DNA from: an uncultured Oscillospiraceae bacterium
GTDB lineage: Bacteria; Bacillota; Clostridia; Oscillospirales; Ruminococcaceae
Direction of reading: 5' to 3'
Assembly (NCBI GenBank): GCA_900547455.1
Contig: URGV01000006.1
Location: 1 to 64,000, forward strand
Length of the DNA stretch: 64,000 nucleotides
Numbering within the stretch: the stretch's first letter is position 1; every line of letters begins with the position of its first letter. The notes under the pieces were generated by a model that saw only the letters and a list, made by a program, of their open reading frames with translations, made no database searches and had not been told where the DNA came from. The position numbers were made by a program, and so were the translations under genes. Positions 26,886 through 34,844 of this stretch are shown here, piece by piece.

Positions 26886-26921
26886 AAGCAAAAGCAGCCC
26901 CGCAAAGGGGGCGGTTTTTTT
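26886..26921 (-). terminator. terminator after the CyuA-like gene
   Basis: The minus strand has GCCCCC, TTTGC, GGGGC followed by TGCTTTTGCTTT. The plus strand also reads into TTTTTTT, so it may act both ways. Confidence 0.75.
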
Positions 26922-26931
26922 GCAGGATATG

Positions 26932-28200
26932 TTATTTTCTGCTGCGCATAATTTCCAGAATGTGGCCCTCGGTTTCAATCATGCCCGGGCTTGCCACATA
27001 GCCCATGTTCTGCATGGTCTTTTCGGGCGTTGAGCCCATAATGCTGTGACAGCAGTCGACCGACGTGCCCGCCATGGCTAAAAGCGCCGCGTCAAAGGCC
27101 ATGCCGATGCCCAAAAGCGCCTTGAGCGCACAGCCGGGGTTGCCGCCGTGGCAGATCATGCCGGTCAGCGACGCGGCCATGTTGCAGATGGCGGCAAAAT
27201 ACTCCTTCTCGCCGCCGCCGCGCAGCATGACAATGCCGCACGCCGTGCCCGTGCCGCCCGCCATCGTGCAGCCGCACAGCGCCGAAAGCCGGCCGGAATA
27301 TTCCTTGATGTAAATGGTGACAAGGCACGACAGGCACACCGCGCGCAAAAGCTCCTCACGGCTGCGCCGCTCGACACGGCACAGCGCATACAGCGGCATC
27401 ATGGACAAAATGCCGTGGCTGCCGCTGCCCGTAATGCTCATGGCCGCCCGCGGCACGCCCGCGACGCGCGCCTCGATGGCGCCCACCGACACGGCAATCG
27501 CCGCGCTGCGCGCGTCCTTTGTCCACACCTGCCCGCCGTTTTGCGCAATGAGCGTGCTCGTCATGGGCACGCGGTGCTCCGCAAGCCCCTCCTCAAACAG
27601 CGCAAGGTCGGTTTCAAAGGCCTCGTCCAAAAAGGCGATTTCCTCAAGCGGCACGGTGCGCGCATACTCCACAAGCTCCTTAAGCGTGTACTGCTTAATC
27701 TGCTCGCACGGGTCGGCCGACGCCTGCTGCGCCGGCGCCTCAAACACCGTTTCGCCGTTTACGCGCATGCAGGTGATGTTGGTGTGGCTGCCCTCGATGG
27801 TCACCTCGCCCTCGCCCTTGTCGGTGCGCACCTTCGCGCGGATGTAAATGGTGGGGGTGATGCGGTCGAGGTTGACCGTCACCTTCCCCTGCGTCACCAG
27901 CTCGCGGGCGCGCTCGTTGTCCTTTTGCGTGATGGGCTCGAGCGCCTCGAGCTTCAGCTCCGGATCGCCGCCGACGGCGCCCAGCGCCGCAGCGTACGCG
28001 TTGCCCAACTCGGGGGAGTTGGGGATGCCGCAGGTAAACGCGTTTTTATAAATGCCGGAGTTTAAATCGAGCGTGACCTGCCGGGCCTCGCCCCCCGCCA
28101 GCGCGCGCGCCCTGGCGCTCGCATAGGCGATGGCGCCCGGTTCGGTTACACCGAAAGCCAGCTTCATATCGTCGTGGATCAACTGGGCCAGAGTTTTCAT
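26932..28200 (-). CDS. L-cysteine desulfidase / UPF0597 family protein (CyuA-like)
   Basis: This 422-residue protein is of the serine dehydratase alpha-like family that includes archaeal L-cysteine desulfidase and E. coli CyuA (YhaM). Conserved segments are AFGVTEPGAIAYA near residue 15, SGSHGI near 255, CGCTMAGGTGTACG near 307, CHGGNPGC near 346 and SVDCCHSIMGS near 380. The cysteines are candidate ligands of the [4Fe-4S] cluster. Such enzymes split cysteine to pyruvate, ammonia and sulfide. GGAGGGG precedes the ATG, and a promoter lies at 28257-28285. Confidence 0.88.
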   Translation of the reverse strand: MKTLAQLIHDDMKLAFGVTEPGAIAYASARARALAGGEARQVTLDLNSGIYKNAFTCGIPNSPELGNAYAAALGAVGGDPELKLEALEPITQKDNERARELVTQGKVTVNLDRITPTIYIRAKVRTDKGEGEVTIEGSHTNITCMRVNGETVFEAPAQQASADPCEQIKQYTLKELVEYARTVPLEEIAFLDEAFETDLALFEEGLAEHRVPMTSTLIAQNGGQVWTKDARSAAIAVSVGAIEARVAGVPRAAMSITGSGSHGILSMMPLYALCRVERRSREELLRAVCLSCLVTIYIKEYSGRLSALCGCTMAGGTGTACGIVMLRGGGEKEYFAAICNMAASLTGMICHGGNPGCALKALLGIGMAFDAALLAMAGTSVDCCHSIMGSTPEKTMQNMGYVASPGMIETEGHILEIMRSRK

Positions 28201-28256
28201 GCTATCCCCTCCGCACTTTTCAGTCTTTTGGCAAAAATCCGCCTTTTTTTGCTTCT

Positions 28257-28285
28257 ATTGTACCAGATTTTTGCCTTTTCTGCAA
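28257..28285 (-). promoter_or_regulatory. promoter of the CyuA-like gene
   Basis: The minus strand has -35 TTGCAG (28280-28285), 17 bases, and -10 TACAAT (28257-28262). Confidence 0.65.
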
Positions 28286-28342
28286 GAGAAAAGGCTGTTT
28301 TTGGTCGTTTGTCACAGCAGTGACGCGTTCCATTGTTCCCGT

Positions 28343-28377
28343 AAAAAAGTCCGCCCCAGTGAGGCGGACTTTTTTTC
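28343..28377. terminator. strong bidirectional terminator
   Basis: AAAAAAGTCCGCC, CCAGTGA, GGCGGACTTTTTTT pairs perfectly with A and U runs on both sides. On the minus strand it directly follows the stop codon of the Cys-family remnant. Confidence 0.9.
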
Positions 28378-28598
28378 TACTCCTGCTTTTTCTGCGGCAC
28401 CACAGCCTTGCGCTTCCAGCGCCCGGTCAGGTAAAAGCCCCAGGCGATGGCAATGGCCGGGACCCACTTGGACGACAGAACTGCCGTGCTGGACACAAAT
28501 CCGTCTCTCCAATCGTACTGCAACAATCCGTCAAGGGCATATAAATCTTCCCGTATTTTTCAGGATGTGCGCCACAGCGCTTTCCCTTTTGGCTGTAG
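28377..28598 (-). pseudogene. decayed C-terminal remnant of the prophage Cys-rich family
   Basis: Read on the minus strand, this stretch begins LQPKGKALWRTS, hits an in-frame TGA (28560-28562), and continues KIREDLYALDGLLQYDWRD, then SSKWVPAI, ending at TAG (28377-28379). By eye it aligns without gaps to the C-terminal domain of the Cys-rich prophage proteins (PQPKGSVLLRT, then EDVYGLDSLPEHDWR, then SKWSPVI), with about 24 identities in 60 positions. After SKW the two diverge. No start codon or Cys-repeat part is present. Confidence 0.55.
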
Positions 28599-28717
28599 AG
28601 GCGCGAAAAAGCAACAAGGGGAATCCTTACAACAAACTTCTTCAGCTGCTTCAAATGGAAACTGGTTCATCTGCGGCGCTACGACTCCCGCCGCGCTGCT
28701 CAGGCGGATCTCTTCGC

Positions 28718-28870
28718 CTATACAACTAAAATAAAAAAGACCGCCTTCCGTGCGCCAACACGGAGAGCGGTCCCTGGTTGCCCCAGTGAAGGGGCCTCAT
28801 AATACATATTCACCTGAACAATGCTGAAGCTCGGCGCGACGACCTGCCTGCAGCTGATGTTTTGATACAT
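28718..28870 (-). other. 50-codon open frame ending in a terminator, uncertain
   Basis: An ATG at 28870 opens a frame MYQNISCRQVVAPSFSIVQ, later EAPSLGQPGTALRVGARK. Its last codons run through the terminator hairpin at 28731-28772. There is no clear ribosome site. It may be a small RNA or chance; nothing is recognised. Confidence 0.2.
28731..28772 (-). terminator. terminator
   Basis: The minus strand has GACCGCTCTCCGTG, TTGGCG, CACGGAAGGCGGTC followed by TTTTTTATTTT. It is a strong intrinsic terminator for an unidentified minus-strand transcript. Confidence 0.8.
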
Positions 28871-28920
28871 GTCTCGTCAGCCTGTCGTCAAAAGAAATTT
28901 CTATCGTTGCTTAAAAAAAT

Positions 28921-28964
28921 AAAATCCCCAACAATCCGCATGATAAAACGGTTTGTTGGGGATT
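28921..28964 (-). terminator. terminator
   Basis: AATCCCCAACAA and TTGTTGGGGATT pair around an AT-rich loop. On the minus strand TTTTATTTTTTT follows. It terminates something transcribed from the tRNA-Gln side. No gene is recognised in 28965-29089. Confidence 0.8.
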
Positions 28965-29089
28965 CCTTTCAGCTGGGTTCACAGGATTCACTCCGTTACC
29001 CCTCGCCTAACAATGCTTTTTAGGCCGGCTCATTCGAATCCCTGCAATTCAGCAAAAAGGCACCTGCCGGAAACGCGGGGAACAAGCCA

Positions 29090-29132
29090 AAATAAAAACT
29101 GAGCCTGAACGCGAAATTGCGTCCAGGCTCAG
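29090..29132 (-). terminator. terminator of the displaced tRNA-Gln
   Basis: Six bases after the CCA end the minus strand has CTGAGCCTGGACGC, AATTTC, GCGTTCAGGCTCAG and then TTTTTATTTT. Its position right after the tRNA end suggests it was the native tRNA terminator. Confidence 0.85.
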
Positions 29133-29137
29133 CCTGG

Positions 29138-29185
29138 TGGCTGGGCTGGCGGGATTCGAACCCACGGGATGCAGGAGTCAAAGTC
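29138..29185 (-). other. 3' half of tRNA-Gln(TTG): left attachment site (attL) of the prophage
   Basis: The minus strand reads the anticodon loop CTTTGAC (29177-29183, anticodon TTG), then the T arm GTGGGTTCGAATCCCGC and acceptor end GCCCAGCCA with CCA at 29138-29140. Upstream of the loop the sequence no longer completes the anticodon stem (GATGA where CAGGA is needed), and no D arm or 5' acceptor strand exists. A 3' tRNA half at the start of phage genes is the hallmark of site-specific integration. The orientation predicts the element lies to the right. Confidence 0.75.
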
Positions 29186-29236
29186 ATCGATCTGCTGTAT
29201 CTACTCTTGTTCAATCAATCAGTTTGAGAATATCTA

Positions 29237-29403
29237 AGTGCCTTTTTATGCAGTTTTTTTGATTTTTAATGAAACCTTTTCATGTTTCTGGACACCTTCA
29301 TCGCGTGTTTTTGTCGTCAAAGTGTCGTCAGAAATATCATAGTCTCTATTTCCTGCAGTATCAAGTTTTTCCAAAATCCACTCACCACTACTCTGCGGAG
29401 TAG
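29237..29403 (-). other. open minus-strand stretch without start codon
   Basis: The gap 29186-29568 has no recognised gene. On the minus strand a 54-codon frame (TPQSSGEWILEKLDTAGNRD, later DDTLTTKT) reads like coding sequence and ends at TAA at 29237. It lacks any ATG, GTG or TTG at its head. A second frame upstream looks similar, so this could be a frameshifted remnant. The plus strand of the gap carries the Roco gene leader. Confidence 0.25.
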
Positions 29404-29503
29404 TAAATCTCTACCATCTAGACTATCATCTGGATGGATCGCTTGGTTGGGATCAGGACTATCCACACAAATTAATTCTGCCAAAATATCTTTACATATT
29501 CTC

Positions 29504-29532
29504 TTTACTTTTCCTGCGTCTTTTGATAAATT
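29504..29532 (+). promoter_or_regulatory. possible promoter of the Roco gene
   Basis: -35 TTTACT (29504-29509), a 17-base spacer and -10 TAAATT (29527-29532) stand 36 bases before the ATG in AT-rich DNA. Confidence 0.4.
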
Positions 29533-29568
29533 AAAAGAAAAACAAATTTTGAAGGATGGTATCTCTAT

Positions 29569-32421
29569 ATGGGAAAAAAAGTCGAAGGACCAGAAGCCTT
29601 AGCGCTTCTTCATTTGTTGGAACAGCTCGATAAAGGTGAATTACTCACCTCAGAAATACAACAGGAATTATATGAAATTTCCGAGCTTGATTTAACAGAA
29701 CAGGGAATAGAACATCTTCCTACTAACATAGATCGCTTAACAAATTTGAAAGAATTATGTCTTCAATTCAACTACTTGTCATACTTACCTGACTCCCTAG
29801 GCAACCTCTCAAACCTCCAAGCACTGTATATTGCCCGCAACAAATTGTCTTCTTTGCCTGATTCCTTGGGCAACTTATCAAATCTTCAAACACTGTATAT
29901 CACCCAGAACCAATTGTCTTCTTTACCTGACTCTCTAGGTAACCTGTTAAATTTACAAGCACTGTATATCACTCAGAACAAATTATCCTTTCTGCCTCAT
30001 TCCCTAGGTAACCTGTCAAGCTTAAAAGAATTATATATTGGTTATAACTCTTTATCTTCTCTGCCCCACTCTCTAGGTAACCTGTTCAATCTACAAATAT
30101 TAAATATCAAGGGAAACGAATTGTCCTCTCTACCCGACTCCCTAGGCAACCTTTCAAACCTACAGTCGCTAAATATCAGAGAAAACAATTTTTCCTCCTT
30201 GCCTAACCAATTAGGAAACCTATTAAACCTAAAAGAATTATATATTAGCCATAATCCTTTATCCTTTCTGCCTAGCTTCCTAAGTGATTTGTTCAACTTA
30301 TATTGCTTAGATATTAGTTACACTAAAATTGACAAACTCCCTTCTTGGATTGGTTCATTTAAACAACTCAGGTCGTTGAATTTATCTGGACTTAATCTGC
30401 GTTTTCTCCCTCCGGAGATTCTAGATTTACGTCTTCCCTTCTGCTTTTTCATTGATCCTTCAAACAAAAAAGGGGTTAATCTATATAAAGCCACACTTTC
30501 AACCCAGCCTATCAGGATATTTAAACAACCAAGAAAGTTGATTCAAGCATATTTTGATAACCCCAAAATCCCGATTCATAAAACCAAGGTCATTTTTCTT
30601 GGTGACGGCGGTGCGGGAAAGACACACATAATCCACCGGATTCAAAACGATTGTCAATCAGGAGAATATTATACAGAAATGACTCCAGGTGTGGAAATCA
30701 CATCTTTTCAGACCCAAAATAACGATTTAACTATCAATTTTTGGGATTTCGGCGGTCAGGAAATCATGCCATCAATACACCGCTGCTTTCTGACTCAACG
30801 GGCACTCTATGTGATTGTAGTCAGCACTCGCACCGGAAATCTCACTGTTCAAGCTCGTCATTGGTTAAAAAACATTGAAGCCTTTTCTCCTGGTGCACCA
30901 GTTCTCATTGCCGTCAACTGCTGGGATAATACAACCAGTTGCGGTGTAAACAATGAACTATTATACGAAGAGTTCCCAAATTTATTACAAACCATTATTT
31001 TTTCAGCTAAATGTTCTTCTCGGCAGGAATTTTATCAACGTCTCCTGTTACCTATCGAAGAATACTCTCGGAAGATGGACAGCTATTCCATGGAACTTCC
31101 AGAAAATTGGTTGCATATTGAGCAGACACTTTGTAGGCAAGAAAAGCCTTACATAACCGGTTCCGATTACCTTAAAACTTGCTACGAAAATGGATTAGAA
31201 GATGAACAAATTGCTCAATGGTTGTTGGAATGGTTTAACGATATGGGGGTTTGTTTCAGCTATTCCGATGACAATGGTCGGCCTTATCAAATCTTGCGCC
31301 CTGAATGGCTTACCAATGCGGTCTATCGTATTTTACTGGATGAAGCAGAGCCAAATTCCAAAGGAATTGTTAAACGAAAATATATTGAACGCAGTTTAAC
31401 CTGTTCCGGCTACGGTACACGTCCAGAAATAACGTATACGCAAGCGGAATGTAATGCGATTTTTGCAGTAATGGAGAAATTCCGCCTTGCTTATTCCATC
31501 AATGAGCAGGAACTTTTTATTCCCGCACTCTGTTCTGAAAAAATGCCCGATCTGACTCTTCCAGAAAATTGCAAACAACGATTGGAATATGAATTGCAGT
31601 ATACCTATCTGCCGGACTGCGTCGTGCATCAGCTGATGATTTGGTATTTGGAAACCAATATTACACCAAAACATGTTTGGCGTAGTGGGCTTTGTATACA
31701 GGAAAGAACCCGCTGGGCAGTAATCACTGGGGATTTCCAGCGCGCAAAATTACACATCCAGCTTTATATGCAGCCGGATTCTTCTGCACAGAATTGCTAT
31801 GATATGCTGAAAGATATTTATCAGGCAATCCAAGAGATTAACAATCGTCTGGCTCTTGAAGCAACCGACTGCATCGTAATGCACGAAGGCACTCAAACAG
31901 CTCATTTTCCACTTGGTCCTCTGCTGGAAGCCAAAAAGAAAGGTTGGACAGAACTGCCCTCTCTGGAAGACGGTGAATTTCATGTATATAACATCGACCA
32001 AATTCTTGACAGTGCTTTTAATCCTCAAGAGGTTCAGGCAGTCTTAAAACAGGATCACCAAAGTGACCTTGGAGGAATGGTCGCTAACACTATTTATCAG
32101 ATAAATATTACAAACCATACTCAAAACGGCTGGAGTGTTGATGAAGCACGGGCATTTGTTTCTGCTTTACTAGAAAATCAGAATCTTCTAACAGAGGAAA
32201 TTATTACAAAAATCATCAATCTCCTCCACCAAGAGAAAGATTCTAAATTGCAACAACTGGGCCAAAATATGGATAAAAGCAAATCCCCGATCCAGTGGCT
32301 TAAGGATTTTATTAGTGATGCCGCCAAGACAGGAAAAGATATTCAAACTCTGTATAATCTTGCGCAAGTGGTGTGCAAAGTAATTCCAGCTGTACTGGAT
32401 GCCATGAAAAATCTACTATAA
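29569..32421 (+). CDS. LRR-Roc-COR (Roco) GTPase, probable prophage cargo
   Basis: This 950-residue protein has about eleven 23-residue leucine-rich repeats (residues 40-290, type LYITQNKLSSLPDSLGNL). A Roc GTPase domain follows, with Walker A GDGGAGKTH near 345, switch TPGVEI, G3 WDFGGQE near 391, G4-like NCWD near 450 and a SAK motif near 480. The COR region contains LRPEWLTNAVYRILL. The last 110 residues are a separate, helical domain (GWSVDEARAF to the end) that I do not recognise. Bacterial Roco proteins dimerise through COR and cycle with GTP. The gene is AT-rich, opposite to the phage operon, next to the att site, and ends at a terminator, which fits a phage cargo or defence gene. Confidence 0.9.
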   Translation: MGKKVEGPEALALLHLLEQLDKGELLTSEIQQELYEISELDLTEQGIEHLPTNIDRLTNLKELCLQFNYLSYLPDSLGNLSNLQALYIARNKLSSLPDSLGNLSNLQTLYITQNQLSSLPDSLGNLLNLQALYITQNKLSFLPHSLGNLSSLKELYIGYNSLSSLPHSLGNLFNLQILNIKGNELSSLPDSLGNLSNLQSLNIRENNFSSLPNQLGNLLNLKELYISHNPLSFLPSFLSDLFNLYCLDISYTKIDKLPSWIGSFKQLRSLNLSGLNLRFLPPEILDLRLPFCFFIDPSNKKGVNLYKATLSTQPIRIFKQPRKLIQAYFDNPKIPIHKTKVIFLGDGGAGKTHIIHRIQNDCQSGEYYTEMTPGVEITSFQTQNNDLTINFWDFGGQEIMPSIHRCFLTQRALYVIVVSTRTGNLTVQARHWLKNIEAFSPGAPVLIAVNCWDNTTSCGVNNELLYEEFPNLLQTIIFSAKCSSRQEFYQRLLLPIEEYSRKMDSYSMELPENWLHIEQTLCRQEKPYITGSDYLKTCYENGLEDEQIAQWLLEWFNDMGVCFSYSDDNGRPYQILRPEWLTNAVYRILLDEAEPNSKGIVKRKYIERSLTCSGYGTRPEITYTQAECNAIFAVMEKFRLAYSINEQELFIPALCSEKMPDLTLPENCKQRLEYELQYTYLPDCVVHQLMIWYLETNITPKHVWRSGLCIQERTRWAVITGDFQRAKLHIQLYMQPDSSAQNCYDMLKDIYQAIQEINNRLALEATDCIVMHEGTQTAHFPLGPLLEAKKKGWTELPSLEDGEFHVYNIDQILDSAFNPQEVQAVLKQDHQSDLGGMVANTIYQINITNHTQNGWSVDEARAFVSALLENQNLLTEEIITKIINLLHQEKDSKLQQLGQNMDKSKSPIQWLKDFISDAAKTGKDIQTLYNLAQVVCKVIPAVLDAMKNLL
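29750..30430 (+). repeat. tandem 69-base repeats encoding leucine-rich repeats
   Basis: About ten in-frame copies of a 69-base unit, each coding LPxSLGNLxNLxxLYIxxNxLSS. Several neighbouring copies are very alike at the DNA level (cctaggcaacct, ttgtcttcttt), which allows copy-number change by recombination. Confidence 0.85.
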
Positions 32422-32517
32422 CTTTAATTGCACCCGTAATCACTTGCTTTCCTCCAGACTGATTCTCGTCCTTTTGTATTTTCCCAAAAACAATCATAAA
32501 ATCTCACAAAATAAAAT

Positions 32518-32564
32518 AAGCCACGCGGAAATGCTTTTTCATACATTCCCGTGTGGCTTTTCCT
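32518..32564. terminator. bidirectional terminator between Roco gene and lysis genes
   Basis: AAGCCACGCGGAAATG and CATTCCCGTGTGGCTT pair (with G-U pairs) and are flanked by TTTTCC on the plus side and ATTTTATTTT on the minus side. It closes both convergent transcription units. Confidence 0.8.
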
Positions 32565-32637
32565 TTTCATATCTTTATACCGCTATTGGCTTGCCTCCTC
32601 GGATTTTACTCCAGAGAGGGGCTTTTCTCATATCAGA

Positions 32638-33126
32638 CTATTTGCGGAAATAGTCCTTGATGCTCTCGCAGACTGCCTCAGCTACCTCGTGGGTGTTTGG
32701 TGCCTGCAGTCTCAGGATCGGGGTCTGGTTGTCGTTATCATAATACCAGGAGTATCTCTTCGCACGCTCCCAGTCCAGCTGCTTGGAGCCGTTGGTGCGG
32801 ATGTCATAGCCGGCAGCCGAGAAATGCTCTTTGTATACAAATCGGGTGTTTGCCTCATCAAAGCTGCGCTTGATGTGGTGGCCCAGACGGTCACCAACAA
32901 AACCCTCAGCCTTGTACGGGATAACAGAGCACTCGCTGTCCTCCTCGACTACCAGGATGTAAGCCGGTTTGCTGTCCCCAAAGCCCGCGTAGTCGAAGGA
33001 ACTTACCTCCTCTGCCGCGTTGAAGTTTGCCTCGCGCAGCTCCTTGACGATCCCCTTTGCCAGCTGGCAGCCGGTCTCGTTTACTACAAATACCTTTTTG
33101 CTTCCCCAAAATGCGTTCAGTGCCAT
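32638..33126 (-). CDS. phage protein of unknown function, end of lysis cassette
   Basis: This 162-residue soluble protein has no signal peptide. It contains SAAGYDIRTNGSKQL in the middle and ILRLQAPNTHEVAEAVCESI near the end, and starts MALNAFWGSKKVFVVNETG. I do not recognise the family. GGAGGAAAT precedes its ATG. It is the last gene of the prophage late operon, after the holin, so a lysis-related or lysogenic-conversion role is possible but unproven. Confidence 0.7.
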   Translation of the reverse strand: MALNAFWGSKKVFVVNETGCQLAKGIVKELREANFNAAEEVSSFDYAGFGDSKPAYILVVEEDSECSVIPYKAEGFVGDRLGHHIKRSFDEANTRFVYKEHFSAAGYDIRTNGSKQLDWERAKRYSWYYDNDNQTPILRLQAPNTHEVAEAVCESIKDYFRK

Positions 33127-33174
33127 AAAAAATTTCCTCCTTAAATATGTAAATTTGATTTATTGCAAAGCGGC

Positions 33175-33510
33175 TTATTCCGCTTCACTGACAGTTTGTT
33201 TTTGGTCCAGCCCCAGCGCCTTCCAGGCATTCTCGATGGCGATCTGGATGGTGTCGGCGTCGATCTTGATGCCGTGAGCAGCGCACTGCTGCTCGATATA
33301 GTCCTTGGCCCAGGCAAATTTCTCGGCTCCTTTACCCTGCGCGTTGAAGATGATCTCCGCCGCCTGGACGCCGGCCACCGCATAGTTGCAGATGCTTTCC
33401 CACTGGCTGTTGGTGAGCTTCGACTTGATCAGCGGCACCACGACGCTGGTCACGATCACCGACAGCAGGCCGATCACGGCTACCACAATCTGTGTAATAT
33501 CGATTTCCAT
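33175..33510 (-). CDS. phage holin, LLH family
   Basis: This 111-residue protein starts MEIDITQIVVAVIGLLSVIVTS, a membrane span. A soluble helical part follows (QWESICNYAVAGVQAAEIIF, then KFAWAKDYIEQQCAAHGIKID), which is the usual LLH-family holin layout. It would open the membrane for the lysozyme encoded just upstream. GGGAGG precedes its ATG. Confidence 0.88.
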   Translation of the reverse strand: MEIDITQIVVAVIGLLSVIVTSVVVPLIKSKLTNSQWESICNYAVAGVQAAEIIFNAQGKGAEKFAWAKDYIEQQCAAHGIKIDADTIQIAIENAWKALGLDQKQTVSEAE

Positions 33511-33550
33511 AAGGTTCTACCTCCCTTCAAATTCACAAACGTTTGGTAAT

Positions 33551-34399
33551 TTACCAGGTTTCAACGGTGCCGGCAAAGCCCTTTTTCTTCAGATCGTCGG
33601 CGGTTTTCTGAGCTTCGGCTGCGGTCGCGAATTTGCCCACGCACACGACGCTCGAGCCTGCCGAGCCTGACAGGAAGCAGAAATACCCCTTGTCAGCGAT
33701 CTTCCCTTTGAGGGTTTCCGCCGCCGTTGTGGACGGGAAGGTTCCGCATTTCACGGTGTAGGGCAACTTGTCCTTCTGGGTCTGGCCATTCATGTTTGCG
33801 ATGATGGCCGGATAATCCTTGTAGGCAACATCTCTGTCGACGTTGCCCGCGATACCGTCTACCTTGCCGCTGCCGGTGTACTGCCAAATGCCATGTGCAT
33901 GCTTAGAGGTGCAGGCGCTGGCATACTGTGCAATCCATTTGTCATAGGCGGTCAGCTGAGCCGGGTAAAGATAGCTGTCCAAAAAGTCCTTCGAGCAATA
34001 GAGCATCGCGTAGTAACCTGCCGCCTCGATCTCGTCGAGGAAGGCCTTGCAGATATCGGTGTTAACCTGTTTGCTGCCGCCGGTGTAGATGCTCTCATAC
34101 TCGATGTCGAAGGCAATCGGGTAGCTGAGCTTGTACGGTTTGACCGCCTCGATAACCTCTTTGGCCGCCCGTCTGGCCGCCTCTGCAGTGGTGGCGTAGC
34201 TGTACAGATAGACGCCCACATCCAGCCCCGCTGCCAATGCGCCGCTAATATGCGACCGATAACGGGTGTCCTCCTTGAGCGCACCGTTGTTGTAGCACCA
34301 GCCCACACGGATCATCGCAAAGTCGATGCCCGCCGCCTTGACCTTCGGCCAGTCCACATTCGACTGCCAGCTGGCCACATCAATTCCGTTCTTTGTCAC
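33551..34399 (-). CDS. endolysin, GH25 lysozyme with SPOR-like C-terminus
   Basis: This is 282 residues from a GTG at 34399 (VTKNGIDVASWQ), behind AAAGGATG. The longer ATG frame only adds 13 unrelated residues. The GH25 muramidase domain covers residues 1-195, with the catalytic acidic cluster in GIDVASWQ and AFDIEYE near 93. Residues 212-282 are a SPOR-like peptidoglycan-binding domain (YTVKCGTFPSTTAAETLKGKI). There is no signal peptide, so release depends on the holin. Confidence 0.92.
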   Translation of the reverse strand: MTKNGIDVASWQSNVDWPKVKAAGIDFAMIRVGWCYNNGALKEDTRYRSHISGALAAGLDVGVYLYSYATTAEAARRAAKEVIEAVKPYKLSYPIAFDIEYESIYTGGSKQVNTDICKAFLDEIEAAGYYAMLYCSKDFLDSYLYPAQLTAYDKWIAQYASACTSKHAHGIWQYTGSGKVDGIAGNVDRDVAYKDYPAIIANMNGQTQKDKLPYTVKCGTFPSTTAAETLKGKIADKGYFCFLSGSAGSSVVCVGKFATAAEAQKTADDLKKKGFAGTVETW

Positions 34400-34415
34400 T
34401 ATTCCACATCCTTTC

Positions 34416-34769
34416 TTAATCCAACAGAGCGTCGACACCCTGCTTTGTCAAAAAATCTTTCTGCTTGTGCTTGACGCTGGTGGCATATTCCAACGCCGCG
34501 TGCATATCCCCGTTGCAGTGCGCGTCCGGGATGCGCTGCACCGCCCGCGCCGTCGCCTCGCCAAGCGCGATGGAGGCGTTGGTGCTCTGTACCAGCAGCA
34601 CGATCAGGTCCTTTTGGGACTTGTCCTGCTCATCGCGGTCGCTGTCCCGCTTGGCAAGACGCTTTTCCAGCCGCTTGACGATCAGTCCCATGATTGCGCT
34701 GGGTATCCCCATCGCCGCCACAAAACCCACCAGCAGCTGCCAGATGTCTAGTTCAATCAATGGCTTCAC
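34416..34769 (-). CDS. small phage membrane protein, holin-like or spanin-like
   Basis: This 117-residue protein has an N-terminal membrane span (LLVGFVAAMGIPSAIMGLIV) followed by a very charged region KRLEKRLAKRDSDRDEQDK and a soluble C-terminus. It starts at a GTG (34769) behind GGTGAGGGG. Its place directly before the lysozyme suggests a lysis role, but the family is not recognised. Confidence 0.7.
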   Translation of the reverse strand: MKPLIELDIWQLLVGFVAAMGIPSAIMGLIVKRLEKRLAKRDSDRDEQDKSQKDLIVLLVQSTNASIALGEATARAVQRIPDAHCNGDMHAALEYATSVKHKQKDFLTKQGVDALLD

Positions 34770-34795
34770 CCCCTCACCCTTACCCCGTTTTGAGC

Positions 34796-34826
34796 AAAAA
34801 GTTGCACGTAAGAGTGCAACTTTTCT
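34796..34826 (-). terminator. terminator between Cys-rich gene 3 and the lysis cassette
   Basis: AAAAGTTGCAC, TCTTAC, GTGCAACTTTT is followed on the minus strand by TTGCTC. It lies right after the stop of Cys-rich gene 3, so the fibre/Cys module and lysis genes may be expressed at different levels. Confidence 0.7.
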
Positions 34827-34844
34827 GCTGTTTCGGGGAAATTT

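Noticed and set aside
28130..28729. Plus-strand 199-codon frame in the 28.2-28.7 kb gap
   Set aside because: It crosses a promoter and a strong terminator and has no domain. The minus strand carries the recognisable remnant.
29282..29602. Plus-strand 106-codon frame overlapping the Roco start
   Set aside because: Composition is not protein-like, it overlaps the Roco gene in another phase, and it lacks a ribosome site.
29750..30430. Regular DNA repeats considered as a CRISPR array
   Set aside because: Units are 69 bases, in frame, and code for leucine-rich repeats without unique spacers.
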